NCBI GenBank assembly: GCA_041675325.1
Contig: JBAYUG010000120.1
Coordinates: forward strand, 1-6,896
Reading direction: 5' to 3'
Length of the DNA: 6,896 nucleotides
DNA from: CAIKZJ01 sp041675325
GTDB lineage: Bacteria; Bacteroidota; Ignavibacteria; Tepidaquicellales; Tepidaquicellaceae
The notes beneath the pieces were generated by a model, which saw only the letters and a program-made list of their open reading frames with translations, was not told where the DNA came from and ran no database searches. Positions 1 to 5,766 of the stretch are shown here, piece by piece. A program made the position numbers and the translations under genes. Position 1 is the stretch's first letter; each line of letters opens with the position of its first letter.

Positions 1-109
1 GATCAAAACCTTGTTGTACACCTATTATTCTGTCTTTGAATTTACTAACAAAGTCTTCCATAGCTTTTTTAATGAAAAATAATATTTCTAAAACTTTGTT
101 TGTAGCCAT
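1..109 (-). CDS. N-terminal fragment of unrecognised protein, cut by window edge
   Basis: An open minus-strand frame runs off the left edge. It can start at the ATG at 109-107 (36 residues visible, beginning MATNKVLEIL) or at the in-frame ATG at 61-59 (20 residues, beginning MEDFVSKFKD and ending GVQQGFD). The inner start has an AT-rich leader like the other genes here. The outer start lies inside the palindrome at 102-116. Neither has a Shine-Dalgarno sequence. The segment FKDRIIGVQQGFD vaguely recalls the N-terminus of a multicopy 'DRxxGVxxGFDR' family that I remember from environmental genomes, sometimes with transposase-like annotation. That is memory, not proof, and too little is visible to assign a function. 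Confidence 0.35.
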   Translation of the reverse strand, partial: MATNKVLEILFFIKKAMEDFVSKFKDRIIGVQQGFD

Positions 110-116
110 TGGCTAC
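102..116. repeat. perfect 6-bp palindrome with 3-base loop
   Basis: GTAGCC (102-107) and GGCTAC (111-116) are perfect inverted arms around ATT. The palindrome sits at the start of the minus-strand partial gene and borders the degenerate repeat block on its right. It may be the end of a mobile or multicopy unit, or an operator or hairpin in the leader; the sequence alone does not decide. Confidence 0.4.
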
Positions 117-117
117 G

Positions 118-252
118 CCGTGAACTCAGTGGTGAAAAATCTCTTCTTTGTGTTTTGGTGGTAAAATGCTCTTAGCAATAAATTAAATCTTTTCTCTGTG
201 TTCTCTGAGCCCTCTGTGGTTAAATGTTCTTGTTCTTATAATTAAATCTTTT
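118..252 (+). repeat. cluster of degenerate CTCTGTGGTTAAA-type intergenic repeats
   Basis: Three imperfect copies follow each other: CTCAGTGGTGAAAAAT (about 125-140), TTTTGGTGGTAAAATG (about 153-168) and CTCTGTGGTTAAATG (about 212-226). The last two are each followed by the same 13-base AATTAAATCTTTT, at 181-193 and 240-252, so a unit of about 59 bases is tandemly duplicated. I know similar low-information repeats from intergenic regions of many environmental Bacteroidota-like genomes; I know of no proven function. Related copies in this window lie at 1628-1660, 1918-1946 and 6741-6788. Confidence 0.6.
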
Positions 253-330
253 GCGGTGTGCAATCTCCCACCATTTCCATTTCAAAATTATATTATTTGC
301 ATTAATTTATATAAACAAACTTGATTGGAT

Positions 331-1569
331 ATGAAAAAGTTAATTTTCCCCCATGTAATATTAATTCTCTTATCATTACTTTTATTCTCGTGCGAAAGCA
401 CTGTTGTTAATACCAGCAATCCAAATTACGACAAGGTGTACAGAGTGGTTGACAGCATCCGCCAGTCTCTGCAGACATCTTCAGGCAAGACCATTCATTC
501 ATTAAATCTTCTTATAAATACTCCGTCTGAAGAAATATTCGTTTCATCCGTACCCGCAGGCAGTACGCCAATTACAAAGAACACATACTTTCGCTTTGCG
601 AGCAATACGAAAAATATGACTGCCGCCGCTATACTGAACATGCAGGAAGACGGCTGGCTGAGTATTTACGACAATATTATTGATATGATTCCGGGAAGCG
701 CTTTATCCTACGTGCCGGATAGTCCCTCATGGGATTTTCCTTATAAAAATCAAATAACAATCGAACAGCTTCTTCAGCACAGCGCCGGTGTTTATGACCT
801 GGCGAATGATTCTGTTCCGGGTACAGGAGGTATGTCTTATGTTGATTACGTCGAAAGTCTCGACCCAAACCATCAGTTTATGGTAGGCGAATTTGCAAAC
901 CAGCTGAGGGTGAATAATCTTTCTTCTTTTCCTCCGGGCACAAATCACAGCTATTCCAATACAGGTTTTGCTATACTGAGCGAAATAATTGCACGTGTTT
1001 ATACAGTTCGTAAAGCCACAGCAAAAGTCTATTCAGATTATTTGTATGATTATTTATTCGGCTTCTCTTCGCCCGTTCCTCTTCCTGTAACATTGCCCTA
1101 TCTCGCATTTGATCAGTATCTGGCCTCGCCCTTTGTTTCAGGCACTGAATACTTGCAGAACGGCGGAACTAAGACTTTCACAAACTGCAACATGAGCGCT
1201 AATGTCGGAGAGGGAAATGGATATGGTACGATGAGCAACCTGAACATTTACATACGTTCATTAATGACAGGAGTAAATGTTCTGACTTCCGCAAGCTTGA
1301 ATCTAATGAAAACAGATATCTCTCCCGGCTCAACAAACTATGCACTCGGCTGTGCTTTAATACCCAACCTCGGATACGGACATACAGGCTCTACTCATGG
1401 CTATATCTCCGCCATGTTTTACGACCCGCTAACAGGTGTCTCTGTTATATGCATGATTCCCGTATGGGATTTCTCAAACGGCATGACTTCATACACAAAT
1501 GTAAACACAGCAATGTTTATGGCATGCTATTCAGCCCGTTCAGCACTCGGCTATCCGGGTCTGCCGTAA
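331..1569 (+). CDS. lipoprotein serine hydrolase, class C beta-lactamase/DD-peptidase family
   Basis: Predicted envelope-anchored serine hydrolase of the beta-lactamase class C / penicillin-binding-protein-like fold (Pfam Beta-lactamase, PF00144). The protein has 412 residues from the ATG at 331. A TTG six bases upstream is in frame but less likely, because the ATG gives a clean MKK start. Residues 1-20 are a lipoprotein signal ending L-F-S-C with lipidated Cys21. All three active-site motifs are present: S91-N-T-K94 (nucleophile and base) in a typical 'FRFAS' context, Y208-S-N210 after 'FPPGT', and H351-T-G353 replacing the KTG box. The 'LLQHSAG' stretch (about 147-153) matches the usual 'LLxHTSG'. 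The family includes esterases, D-amino peptidases and carboxypeptidases, so the substrate cannot be read from the sequence and antibiotic resistance should not be assumed. It has no Shine-Dalgarno sequence and appears monocistronic, with the next + strand gene 1.6 kb away. Confidence 0.9.
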   Translation: MKKLIFPHVILILLSLLLFSCESTVVNTSNPNYDKVYRVVDSIRQSLQTSSGKTIHSLNLLINTPSEEIFVSSVPAGSTPITKNTYFRFASNTKNMTAAAILNMQEDGWLSIYDNIIDMIPGSALSYVPDSPSWDFPYKNQITIEQLLQHSAGVYDLANDSVPGTGGMSYVDYVESLDPNHQFMVGEFANQLRVNNLSSFPPGTNHSYSNTGFAILSEIIARVYTVRKATAKVYSDYLYDYLFGFSSPVPLPVTLPYLAFDQYLASPFVSGTEYLQNGGTKTFTNCNMSANVGEGNGYGTMSNLNIYIRSLMTGVNVLTSASLNLMKTDISPGSTNYALGCALIPNLGYGHTGSTHGYISAMFYDPLTGVSVICMIPVWDFSNGMTSYTNVNTAMFMACYSARSALGYPGLP

Positions 1570-1627
1570 TTGTAGTAATTTTCATATGACGGATAAAAGC
1601 AATAATTCTTATCAAAAAATCTAATCA

Positions 1628-1660
1628 TTTCTTGGTGGCTTAGTGATTTGGTGGTAAAAG
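1628..1660 (+). repeat. degenerate GGTGGTAAAA-type intergenic repeat
   Basis: TTTCTTGGTGGCTTAGTG followed by ATTTGGTGGTAAAAG belongs to the same degenerate family as 118-252 and has the same orientation. It lies about 60 bases after the hydrolase stop codon. Confidence 0.5.
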
Positions 1661-1754
1661 ATTATTTTTACTCTTAACAACAAGTAACATTTTTTCTTTA
1701 TCATTGAAAATCATATTTTTCAGTTCTAATCAGTGTGCCAATCTCATTCTTTTT

Positions 1755-1768
1755 TGACAGACGTGTCA
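1755..1768. repeat. small perfect dyad TGACA-N4-TGTCA
   Basis: TGACA (1755-1759) and TGTCA (1764-1768) are perfect 5-bp arms around GACG, preceded by a T-rich run. It could be a protein-binding dyad or a weak hairpin. No gene start is near it. Confidence 0.35.
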
Positions 1769-1917
1769 GTGAAAATTGATGAAATTCACAAGGCTAATTA
1801 GAGTGCAAGGAGAGCGCAAGGAGACCCTAATCAGGAACGGAGTCTTTTTGACAAATTCGTTAGCATTTTTTTAGGTGACAGGTAACAAAATACAGGAGAC
1901 GGGAAATGAAAAATATT

Positions 1918-1946
1918 TAACCACCAAAGCACCAAAACGCCAAAGG
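1918..1946 (-). repeat. degenerate host-type repeat, reverse orientation
   Basis: TTAACCACCAAAGCACC followed by AAAACGCCAAAGG is the reverse-complement form of the GGTGGTTAAA-type repeat. It lies directly before the array of bipartite inverted repeats. Confidence 0.5.
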
Positions 1947-1966
1947 ATAATGAAATAAAGAATTTG

Positions 1967-2170
1967 TTATGTACCTCCCTCTACTAATAATCACAACGCA
2001 AATAAAAATTGTGACATTTACAAAACACCGAGCAAAAAAATCTTTTATTTGTAAAAACAAAGATATATTTTAAAATGCTTTAATTTTAAGTTAAAAAGTT
2101 TTTTGTTTCGCTGAAAAAAAATGTCATAATTCACGGATGGGTTGTGATTAATAGTAGGAAGGCATGTAAA
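1967..2170. repeat. inverted-repeat element A (MITE-like unit)
   Basis: Two inverted ends face each other around an AT-rich core. The left end has ACTAATAATCACAAC (1983-1997), 15 bases, then GACATTT (2013-2019). The right end, read on the minus strand, has TACTATTAATCACAAC, 15 bases, then GACATTT. Similarity within the pair runs further inward: CACCGAGCAAAAAA on the left against CAGCGAAACAAAAAA on the right. It also runs outward to a CATG/ATGT block. The core contains a further small stem, TTTGT-AAAA-ACAAA (about 2048-2061). There is no credible coding frame. This looks like a non-autonomous palindromic element or a pair of binding sites; no family is recognised. Confidence 0.6.
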
Positions 2171-2233
2171 AGCAGGAAGGGCAGTAAGAGCAGCAAGAGC
2201 AGTAAGAGCAGTAAGAACAGTAAGAGCAGGAGA
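2171..2233 (+). repeat. 9-bp minisatellite, about seven AGCAGTAAG units
   Basis: Seven imperfect 9-base units run from 2171 to 2233 with consensus AGCAGTAAG; the units at 2198-2206 and 2207-2215 are identical. The + strand is nearly all purine plus scattered C and T. It starts a few bases after the right end of element A. Because the unit is a multiple of three it opens artificial frames, including one on the minus strand that reads as repeated Leu-Thr-Ala; I treat that as an artefact. Confidence 0.8.
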
Positions 2234-2274
2234 CAGTGAATAGGGTATAGGAAAAAAATATAAGGGATTATAAT

Positions 2275-2485
2275 TACATGCACCCTTCATTAATAATCAC
2301 AACAAAAACCAAAACTGTGACACCGAAAATATTTATGAAAATTTTTTAATAAATTATAAGTTTTTGAAAATATAGAGATTTATGAGGCAAGAAAACATAT
2401 TTCATGTGAAAAAATTTTTCTAAAATGAGAATTTTCGTGTCCAAATTACAAAAAATGTTGTGATTAATAGTAGGAGGGCATGTAT
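2275..2485. repeat. inverted-repeat element B (MITE-like unit)
   Basis: This is a second unit of the same design. The left end has ACATGC (2277-2282), TAATAATCACAAC (2291-2303), 15 bases, then GACACCGAAAAT. The right end, read on the minus strand, has ACATGC, TACTATTAATCACAAC, 15 bases, then GACACGAAAAT. The paired ends resemble each other beyond the core motif, including an inward GAAAATTTTTT block on both sides, so the arms are about 50 bases or more. The corresponding motifs of A and B are about 306-316 bases apart. The core is very AT rich and has no coding frame. Confidence 0.6.
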
Positions 2486-2584
2486 TAGTTCATAGTTAAT
2501 GGTTAAAAGTTGATAGCAAAAGAAAAAAACCGGCAAAGAGAAAAGAAAAAGGATATAAGAAAAAGAATTGTTAATAAAAACTTA

Positions 2585-2628
2585 TATATACCTTTCACTA
2601 ATAGTCACAACAAAAATGAAAACTCTGA
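2585..2628 (+). repeat. orphan copy of the bipartite inverted-repeat end
   Basis: CACTAATAGTCACAAC (2596-2611), 15 bases, then GACACTT (2627-2633) matches the left ends of elements A and B, 308 bases after the copy in B. I found no opposing right end within the next 300 bases. The unit is either truncated or its far end has decayed. Confidence 0.55.
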
Positions 2629-2710
2629 CACTTGCTAGGGAAAGGGCAATTCATATTTAAATATCCCTGAAACATAAATTTTCCGAATACGTATTTTAAA
2701 TTAAGCGCCT

Positions 2711-2745
2711 CTTTATAAGGGTGAAGAAAATTTACTTCTATAAAG
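2711..2745 (+). other. bulged stem-loop of unknown role
   Basis: CTTTATA (2711-2717) pairs with TATAAAG (2739-2745), and GAAG (2723-2726) pairs with CTTC (2735-2738), leaving a one-sided 5-base bulge and an 8-base loop. It lies 45 bases before the terminator-like hairpin, so the two could be parts of one short non-coding transcript. This is inference from pairing only. Confidence 0.3.
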
Positions 2746-2789
2746 AAAAGGATTCTAATAAAGTAATAAGTAATGCTCATTACACTCCG

Positions 2790-2823
2790 CAAAGACTCCT
2801 CACTCCTGTGGAGTCTTTGTTTT
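2790..2823 (+). terminator. orphan intrinsic-terminator-like hairpin
   Basis: CAAAGACTCC (2790-2799) and GGAGTCTTTG (2810-2819) are perfect 10-bp arms around a 10-base loop, followed by TTTT (2820-2823). The stem is strong and the U tract short. No gene on the + strand ends within a kilobase upstream, so either a short untranslated RNA ends here or this is a dispersed repeat. A related GGAGTCTTTTT string occurs at 1839-1849 without the full stem. Confidence 0.5.
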
Positions 2824-2934
2824 ATATAGAGTAACGAATGCATCTTGCTTTGCGGAAATATCTGATATAGGTTCTGATAGTAACACTTCAATTTTCATAA
2901 CTATATTATTTATATATTAGTTGACTTCATGTGT

Positions 2935-3034
2935 AGCCATTTACAGCCATGAAGCAGCCATTTACAGCCATAAAGTAGCCATGAAGCAGCCATGAAGCAG
3001 CCATTTATAGCCAAACTTCAGCCATGTACAGCCT
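2935..3034 (+). repeat. AGCCAT tandem array, ten units, helical-pitch spacing
   Basis: Ten units begin at 2935, 2945, 2956, 2966, 2977, 2988, 2999, 3009, 3020 and 3030. Each starts AGCCAT (the eighth is AGCCAA, the last AGCCTT). Two unit types mix: a 10-base AGCCATTTAC and an 11-base AGCCATGAAGC. The mean spacing is 10.6 bases, close to one DNA turn, so every AGCCAT faces the same side of the helix. The array ends about 165 bases before the dipeptidase gene. It is too short-period for CRISPR. It could be a phased protein-binding site or slippage-derived DNA. Confidence 0.75.
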
Positions 3035-3146
3035 TTAGACAGTTTGAAGTATGCATCTTCTCTGCTTCGTCTCAGCCTGATTTTTATTTCAAGTATGGTA
3101 CTTTGAAAATCGATTTGCGCACGGCAGTTATGCTGTTTTTATACTT

Positions 3147-3154
3147 TAGATTTG
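3147..3154 (+). promoter_or_regulatory. possible Bacteroidota-type -7 box for the dipeptidase gene
   Basis: TAGATTTG matches the Bacteroidota -7 consensus TAnnTTTG, 43 bases before the ATG at 3198. A TTTG at 3114-3117 is too far upstream (29 bases) to be an ideal -33 box, so the promoter is incomplete by consensus and the call is weak. Confidence 0.3.
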
Positions 3155-3197
3155 TTATTTTGAATGCAATATTAACTTCTATTTAATCTTTTATTAC

Positions 3198-4838
3198 ATG
3201 AAAAAATATTCTTTGATTATCTCCGTACTGTTTCTGATTCTTACAGTCTTAAACGGAAGCGTGTATGCCTGCACTAACTTTCTCGTTACAAGCGGTGCTT
3301 CTACGGACGGCTCTACTTTTATTACTTATACAGCCGATTCGCACAGTCTTTACGGCGAGCTTTATTTCTGGCCTGCCGCTGACCATCAGCCGGGTGCCAT
3401 GCTCGACGTCTATGAATGGGATTCGCACAGATACCTCGGACAGATTCCGCAGGTGCTGCATACTTACAACGTTGTAGGAAATATGAATGAGCACCAGCTC
3501 GCTATCGGCGAAACCACTTACGGCGGTAGGGAAGAGCTTGTTGATACTACGGGTAAGATGGACTACGGTTCAATGATGTATCTTGCTCTTCAGCGTGCAA
3601 AGACTTCACGTGAAGCGATTAAAGTTATGACACAGCTTGTTGAAGATTACGGTTACTGCAGCTCCGGTGAATCATTCTCAATCTCCGACCCGAATGAAGT
3701 CTGGATTATGGAAATGATTGGCAAGGGCGTCGGCAATAAGGGCGCTGTCTGGGTCGCACAAAGGATTCCCGACGGTTACGTTAGCGGTCATGCGAACCAA
3801 TCGAGGATTACAAATTTCCCGATGAACGATACGATGAACTGTTACTACTCAAAGGATGTGATTTCTTTCGCAAAGAGCAAGGGATATTTCAAAGGTACCG
3901 ATGCTGAGTTTTCATTCTGCGATGCATACGCTCCTCTTGATTTTGGAGGCGCAAGGTTCTGCGAGGCAAGGGTGTGGTCTTTGTTTAATAAGGTTGCATC
4001 AGGTATGGGCAAGTATGTTGATTATGCAAAAGGTGAAAACCTGAAGAATAAAATGCCGCTCTGGATAAAACCCGATAAGAAGATTTCTGTCTATGATGTT
4101 ATGAACGTTATGCGTGACCACTATGAGGGTACACCGCTCGATATGACAAAAGACTGGGGTGCGGGACCATATACATGTCCTGTACGCTGGAGACCTATGA
4201 CTTTCAAGGTTGATGGTAAAGATTATTTTAATGAAAGAGCAATATCAACTCAGCAGACGGGTTTCTCGTTCGTAACGCAGTCACGCTCAAACCTTCCCGA
4301 TGCAGTAGGAGGAATTATCTGGTTCGGCGTCGATGATAACTACACAACTGTCTATTCACCTTTCTACACAAGCATTAAAGAAGTACCGCCTAACTTTGCA
4401 GTCGGCAACGGCGATATGATGGTGTTTTCAGATTCATCTGCATTCTGGATTTTTAATCAGGTTTCGAATTTTGCTTACACACGCTATAAAGATATGATAC
4501 AGGATATTCAACCCGTACAGAGAGAACTTGAAATGGGTTTCGTAAATAATACGGATGCAGTTGACAGAGAAGCACTTGAGCTTTACAATCAGGACCCGCA
4601 AAAGGCAAAAGATTATCTTACTGAGTATTCGCTGACGGCAGGAAAGACAACGTTCAACCGCTGGAAACAGCTTTACGGTTTTCTTTTCACGAAGTACTCT
4701 GACGGCAACGTCAAGTTTCCGGTAGAAGGCAGCAGGGTGCCGAAGGTTACGCATCCCGGCTACAGCGAGGACTGGTATAAAAATCTTGTAAAAGAAACAG
4801 GCGAAAGGTATAAAGCCAAAGGCGACAGCGGTCATTAA
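3198..4838 (+). CDS. exported C69-family dipeptidase (PepD/U34 type, Ntn hydrolase)
   Basis: Predicted secreted dipeptidase of peptidase family C69 (PF03577), which cleaves dipeptides with an N-terminal cysteine nucleophile. The protein has 546 residues, as I expect for the signal-peptide-bearing Bacteroidota members. Residues 1-24 are a signal peptide ending S-V-Y-A, and the mature protein should begin with C25-T-N-F, the expected nucleophile, followed by the family's A-S-T-D-G-S (34-39) and A-D-S (46-48). Other family-like stretches are G-E-T-T-Y-G-G (104-110), W-I-M-E-M-I-G (169-175) and G-H-A-N-Q-S-R-I (197-204). Signal peptidase cleavage would itself expose the catalytic amino group. The residue at -2 is Tyr, so a lipobox reading is unlikely. 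The ATG has an AT-rich leader and no Shine-Dalgarno sequence. The gene stands alone, with a repeat array upstream and an intrinsic terminator downstream; it likely handles peptide scavenging in the periplasm or outside. Confidence 0.92.
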   Translation: MKKYSLIISVLFLILTVLNGSVYACTNFLVTSGASTDGSTFITYTADSHSLYGELYFWPAADHQPGAMLDVYEWDSHRYLGQIPQVLHTYNVVGNMNEHQLAIGETTYGGREELVDTTGKMDYGSMMYLALQRAKTSREAIKVMTQLVEDYGYCSSGESFSISDPNEVWIMEMIGKGVGNKGAVWVAQRIPDGYVSGHANQSRITNFPMNDTMNCYYSKDVISFAKSKGYFKGTDAEFSFCDAYAPLDFGGARFCEARVWSLFNKVASGMGKYVDYAKGENLKNKMPLWIKPDKKISVYDVMNVMRDHYEGTPLDMTKDWGAGPYTCPVRWRPMTFKVDGKDYFNERAISTQQTGFSFVTQSRSNLPDAVGGIIWFGVDDNYTTVYSPFYTSIKEVPPNFAVGNGDMMVFSDSSAFWIFNQVSNFAYTRYKDMIQDIQPVQRELEMGFVNNTDAVDREALELYNQDPQKAKDYLTEYSLTAGKTTFNRWKQLYGFLFTKYSDGNVKFPVEGSRVPKVTHPGYSEDWYKNLVKETGERYKAKGDSGH

Positions 4839-4869
4839 TACCTGAACAACTATATTTATTATTCAAAAT

Positions 4870-4898
4870 AAAAGCCGGCGTATTCCGGCTTTTTGTTT
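4870..4898 (+). terminator. intrinsic terminator of the dipeptidase gene
   Basis: AAAAGCCGG (4870-4878) and CCGGCTTTT (4885-4893) form a perfect 9-bp stem with a 6-base loop (CGTATT), followed by more T and GTTTTA. It lies 31 bases after the dipeptidase stop codon and separates that gene from the lipoprotein/barrel operon. Confidence 0.88.
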
Positions 4899-4965
4899 TA
4901 CTCGGGACAGTTTTCAATTTCTAATTATTTATATCTTAACTATATTCACAAAATTATTTTAATTG

Positions 4966-5766
4966 ATGTATAAATTATTAATGTTAGTATTCATTGCTGT
5001 TGTTGTATCATCCTGCGGCAGTGAAAATACAGTCGCCCCGCCTGTAGAGACGAGCAGCTATATTAAAGTTTTAACGATAGACTCCGCAAACATAAGAATT
5101 GAGATGTACAACGAAAATTCAAACATTCTGTTTGTAGGTTACAATGAAATAGGGTTTAAGGTTTATGTCGATAATGTAGAAAATAAAACAGGCTTCTTTA
5201 AATATACACCTGTAATGTTTCATACTGCAGGTCCCGGTCACTCAACTCCCGTGCAGAGCGAGTTTTACTACGATAATTCAAAAGGAATGTTTACAGGCTA
5301 CGTCTGCTATTCAATGCTTTCAGATACAACTTCTTTCTGGTTTGCTGACTACAATTACAACAATCAGTTTACAATAAAGAGAAGACAGTTTGATGTCGTT
5401 CAGGGAGTAGGGAATCAGATGCGTATCTGGTATGATGATGTGACAAGCATGCTTTACTATATGACACTTATAACTCCTAAAGATCCTGTGGTAGGACTCA
5501 ATGACTTAAAAGTTATTCTTCATCAGACTGCAGACCAGACAAGCTATTCTGAAGTCAGCAATGTGAAAATGTACATAAGACCCTGGATGCCCTCTCACGG
5601 CCACGGTTCCAGCAGTAATGTGAATCCTGTATTTACGTCTTACGGTAAGTATGAGGGAAAGGTGAATTTTACGATGCCGGGTCAGTGGTTTGTTTATGAT
5701 TCAATAGTTGTAAACAATCAAATTGTCTCACCTCCTTTAATGTATTTAGTTTTTGATGTCAGGTGA
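4966..5766 (+). CDS. lipoprotein with tandem YtkA/FixH-like domains
   Basis: A 266-residue lipoprotein from the ATG at 4966; a TTG just upstream is in frame but unnecessary. The signal ends V14-S-S-C17 and a linker follows. Two copies of one domain are visible. Repeat 1 (about 32-135) has P-V-M-F-H86-T-A-G-P-G-H92, then G-M-F-T-G and an aromatic end strand. Repeat 2 (about 152-252) has P-W-M208-P-S-H211-G-H213-G, then G-K-Y-E-G, F-T-M237-P-G and Q-W-F-V. The second set is the hallmark of YtkA-like domains (PF13115), usually written MPxMGHG with a later F-MPG-W. Met and His in these loops suggest metal binding, copper being the usual guess, but this is inference. The stop codon overlaps the next start (GTGA), so the barrel gene is translationally coupled. 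The most likely role is a periplasm-facing accessory or metal-binding partner of that barrel. Confidence 0.75.
   Translation: MYKLLMLVFIAVVVSSCGSENTVAPPVETSSYIKVLTIDSANIRIEMYNENSNILFVGYNEIGFKVYVDNVENKTGFFKYTPVMFHTAGPGHSTPVQSEFYYDNSKGMFTGYVCYSMLSDTTSFWFADYNYNNQFTIKRRQFDVVQGVGNQMRIWYDDVTSMLYYMTLITPKDPVVGLNDLKVILHQTADQTSYSEVSNVKMYIRPWMPSHGHGSSSNVNPVFTSYGKYEGKVNFTMPGQWFVYDSIVVNNQIVSPPLMYLVFDVR

Larger units (their letters stand above)
1570..1967. other. gene-free, repeat-bearing spacer
   Basis: I see no convincing coding frame here. The stretch holds a host-type repeat at 1628-1660, a small dyad at 1755-1768, an 11-base tandem duplication at 1801-1822 (GAGTGCAAGGA then GAGCGCAAGGA), the nonamer TTTTTGACA twice (1751-1759 and 1845-1853), and a reverse-oriented host-type repeat at 1918-1946. 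No clear terminator follows the upstream hydrolase gene. Confidence 0.6.
2629..2934. other. gene-free spacer rich in small palindromes
   Basis: I see no supported gene on either strand. The stretch contains the 12-base palindrome ATATTTAAATAT (2653-2664), AATACGTATT (2686-2695), a bulged stem at 2711-2745, GTAATG-CT-CATTAC (2770-2783) and a terminator-like hairpin at 2790-2823. A 97-codon minus-strand frame crosses all of this but has no family features. Confidence 0.5.

Noticed and set aside
101..110. Shared ten-base TGTAGCCATT at the left edge and at the start of the AGCCAT array (2932-2941)
   Set aside because: The match does not extend and the left copy is explained by its own palindrome; probably chance.
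325..333. TTG starts upstream of the hydrolase (325) and of the YtkA-type lipoprotein (4963)
   Set aside because: In both cases an ATG within six bases gives a cleaner lipoprotein signal, and neither TTG has a ribosome site.
331..1569. Antibiotic-resistance beta-lactamase
   Set aside because: The motifs fit the broad class C / DD-peptidase fold, but the protein is a lipoprotein of a general hydrolase type; nothing specific supports resistance.
2045..2290. 81-codon minus-strand frame rich in Leu-Thr-Ala repeats
   Set aside because: The Leu-Thr-Ala run comes from the 9-bp minisatellite at 2171-2233 and the rest is the core of inverted-repeat element A; there is no ribosome site or family feature.
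2598..2891. 97-codon minus-strand frame
   Set aside because: Its composition looks random, it crosses a strong palindrome and several small dyads, and no motif is recognisable.
2935..3034. CRISPR-like array
   Set aside because: The period of 10-11 bases leaves no spacers and the repeats are far too short; no cas genes are present.
2992..3186. 64-codon + frame just before the dipeptidase gene
   Set aside because: It starts inside the AGCCAT array, lacks a ribosome site and domain signs, and covers the probable promoter of the dipeptidase.
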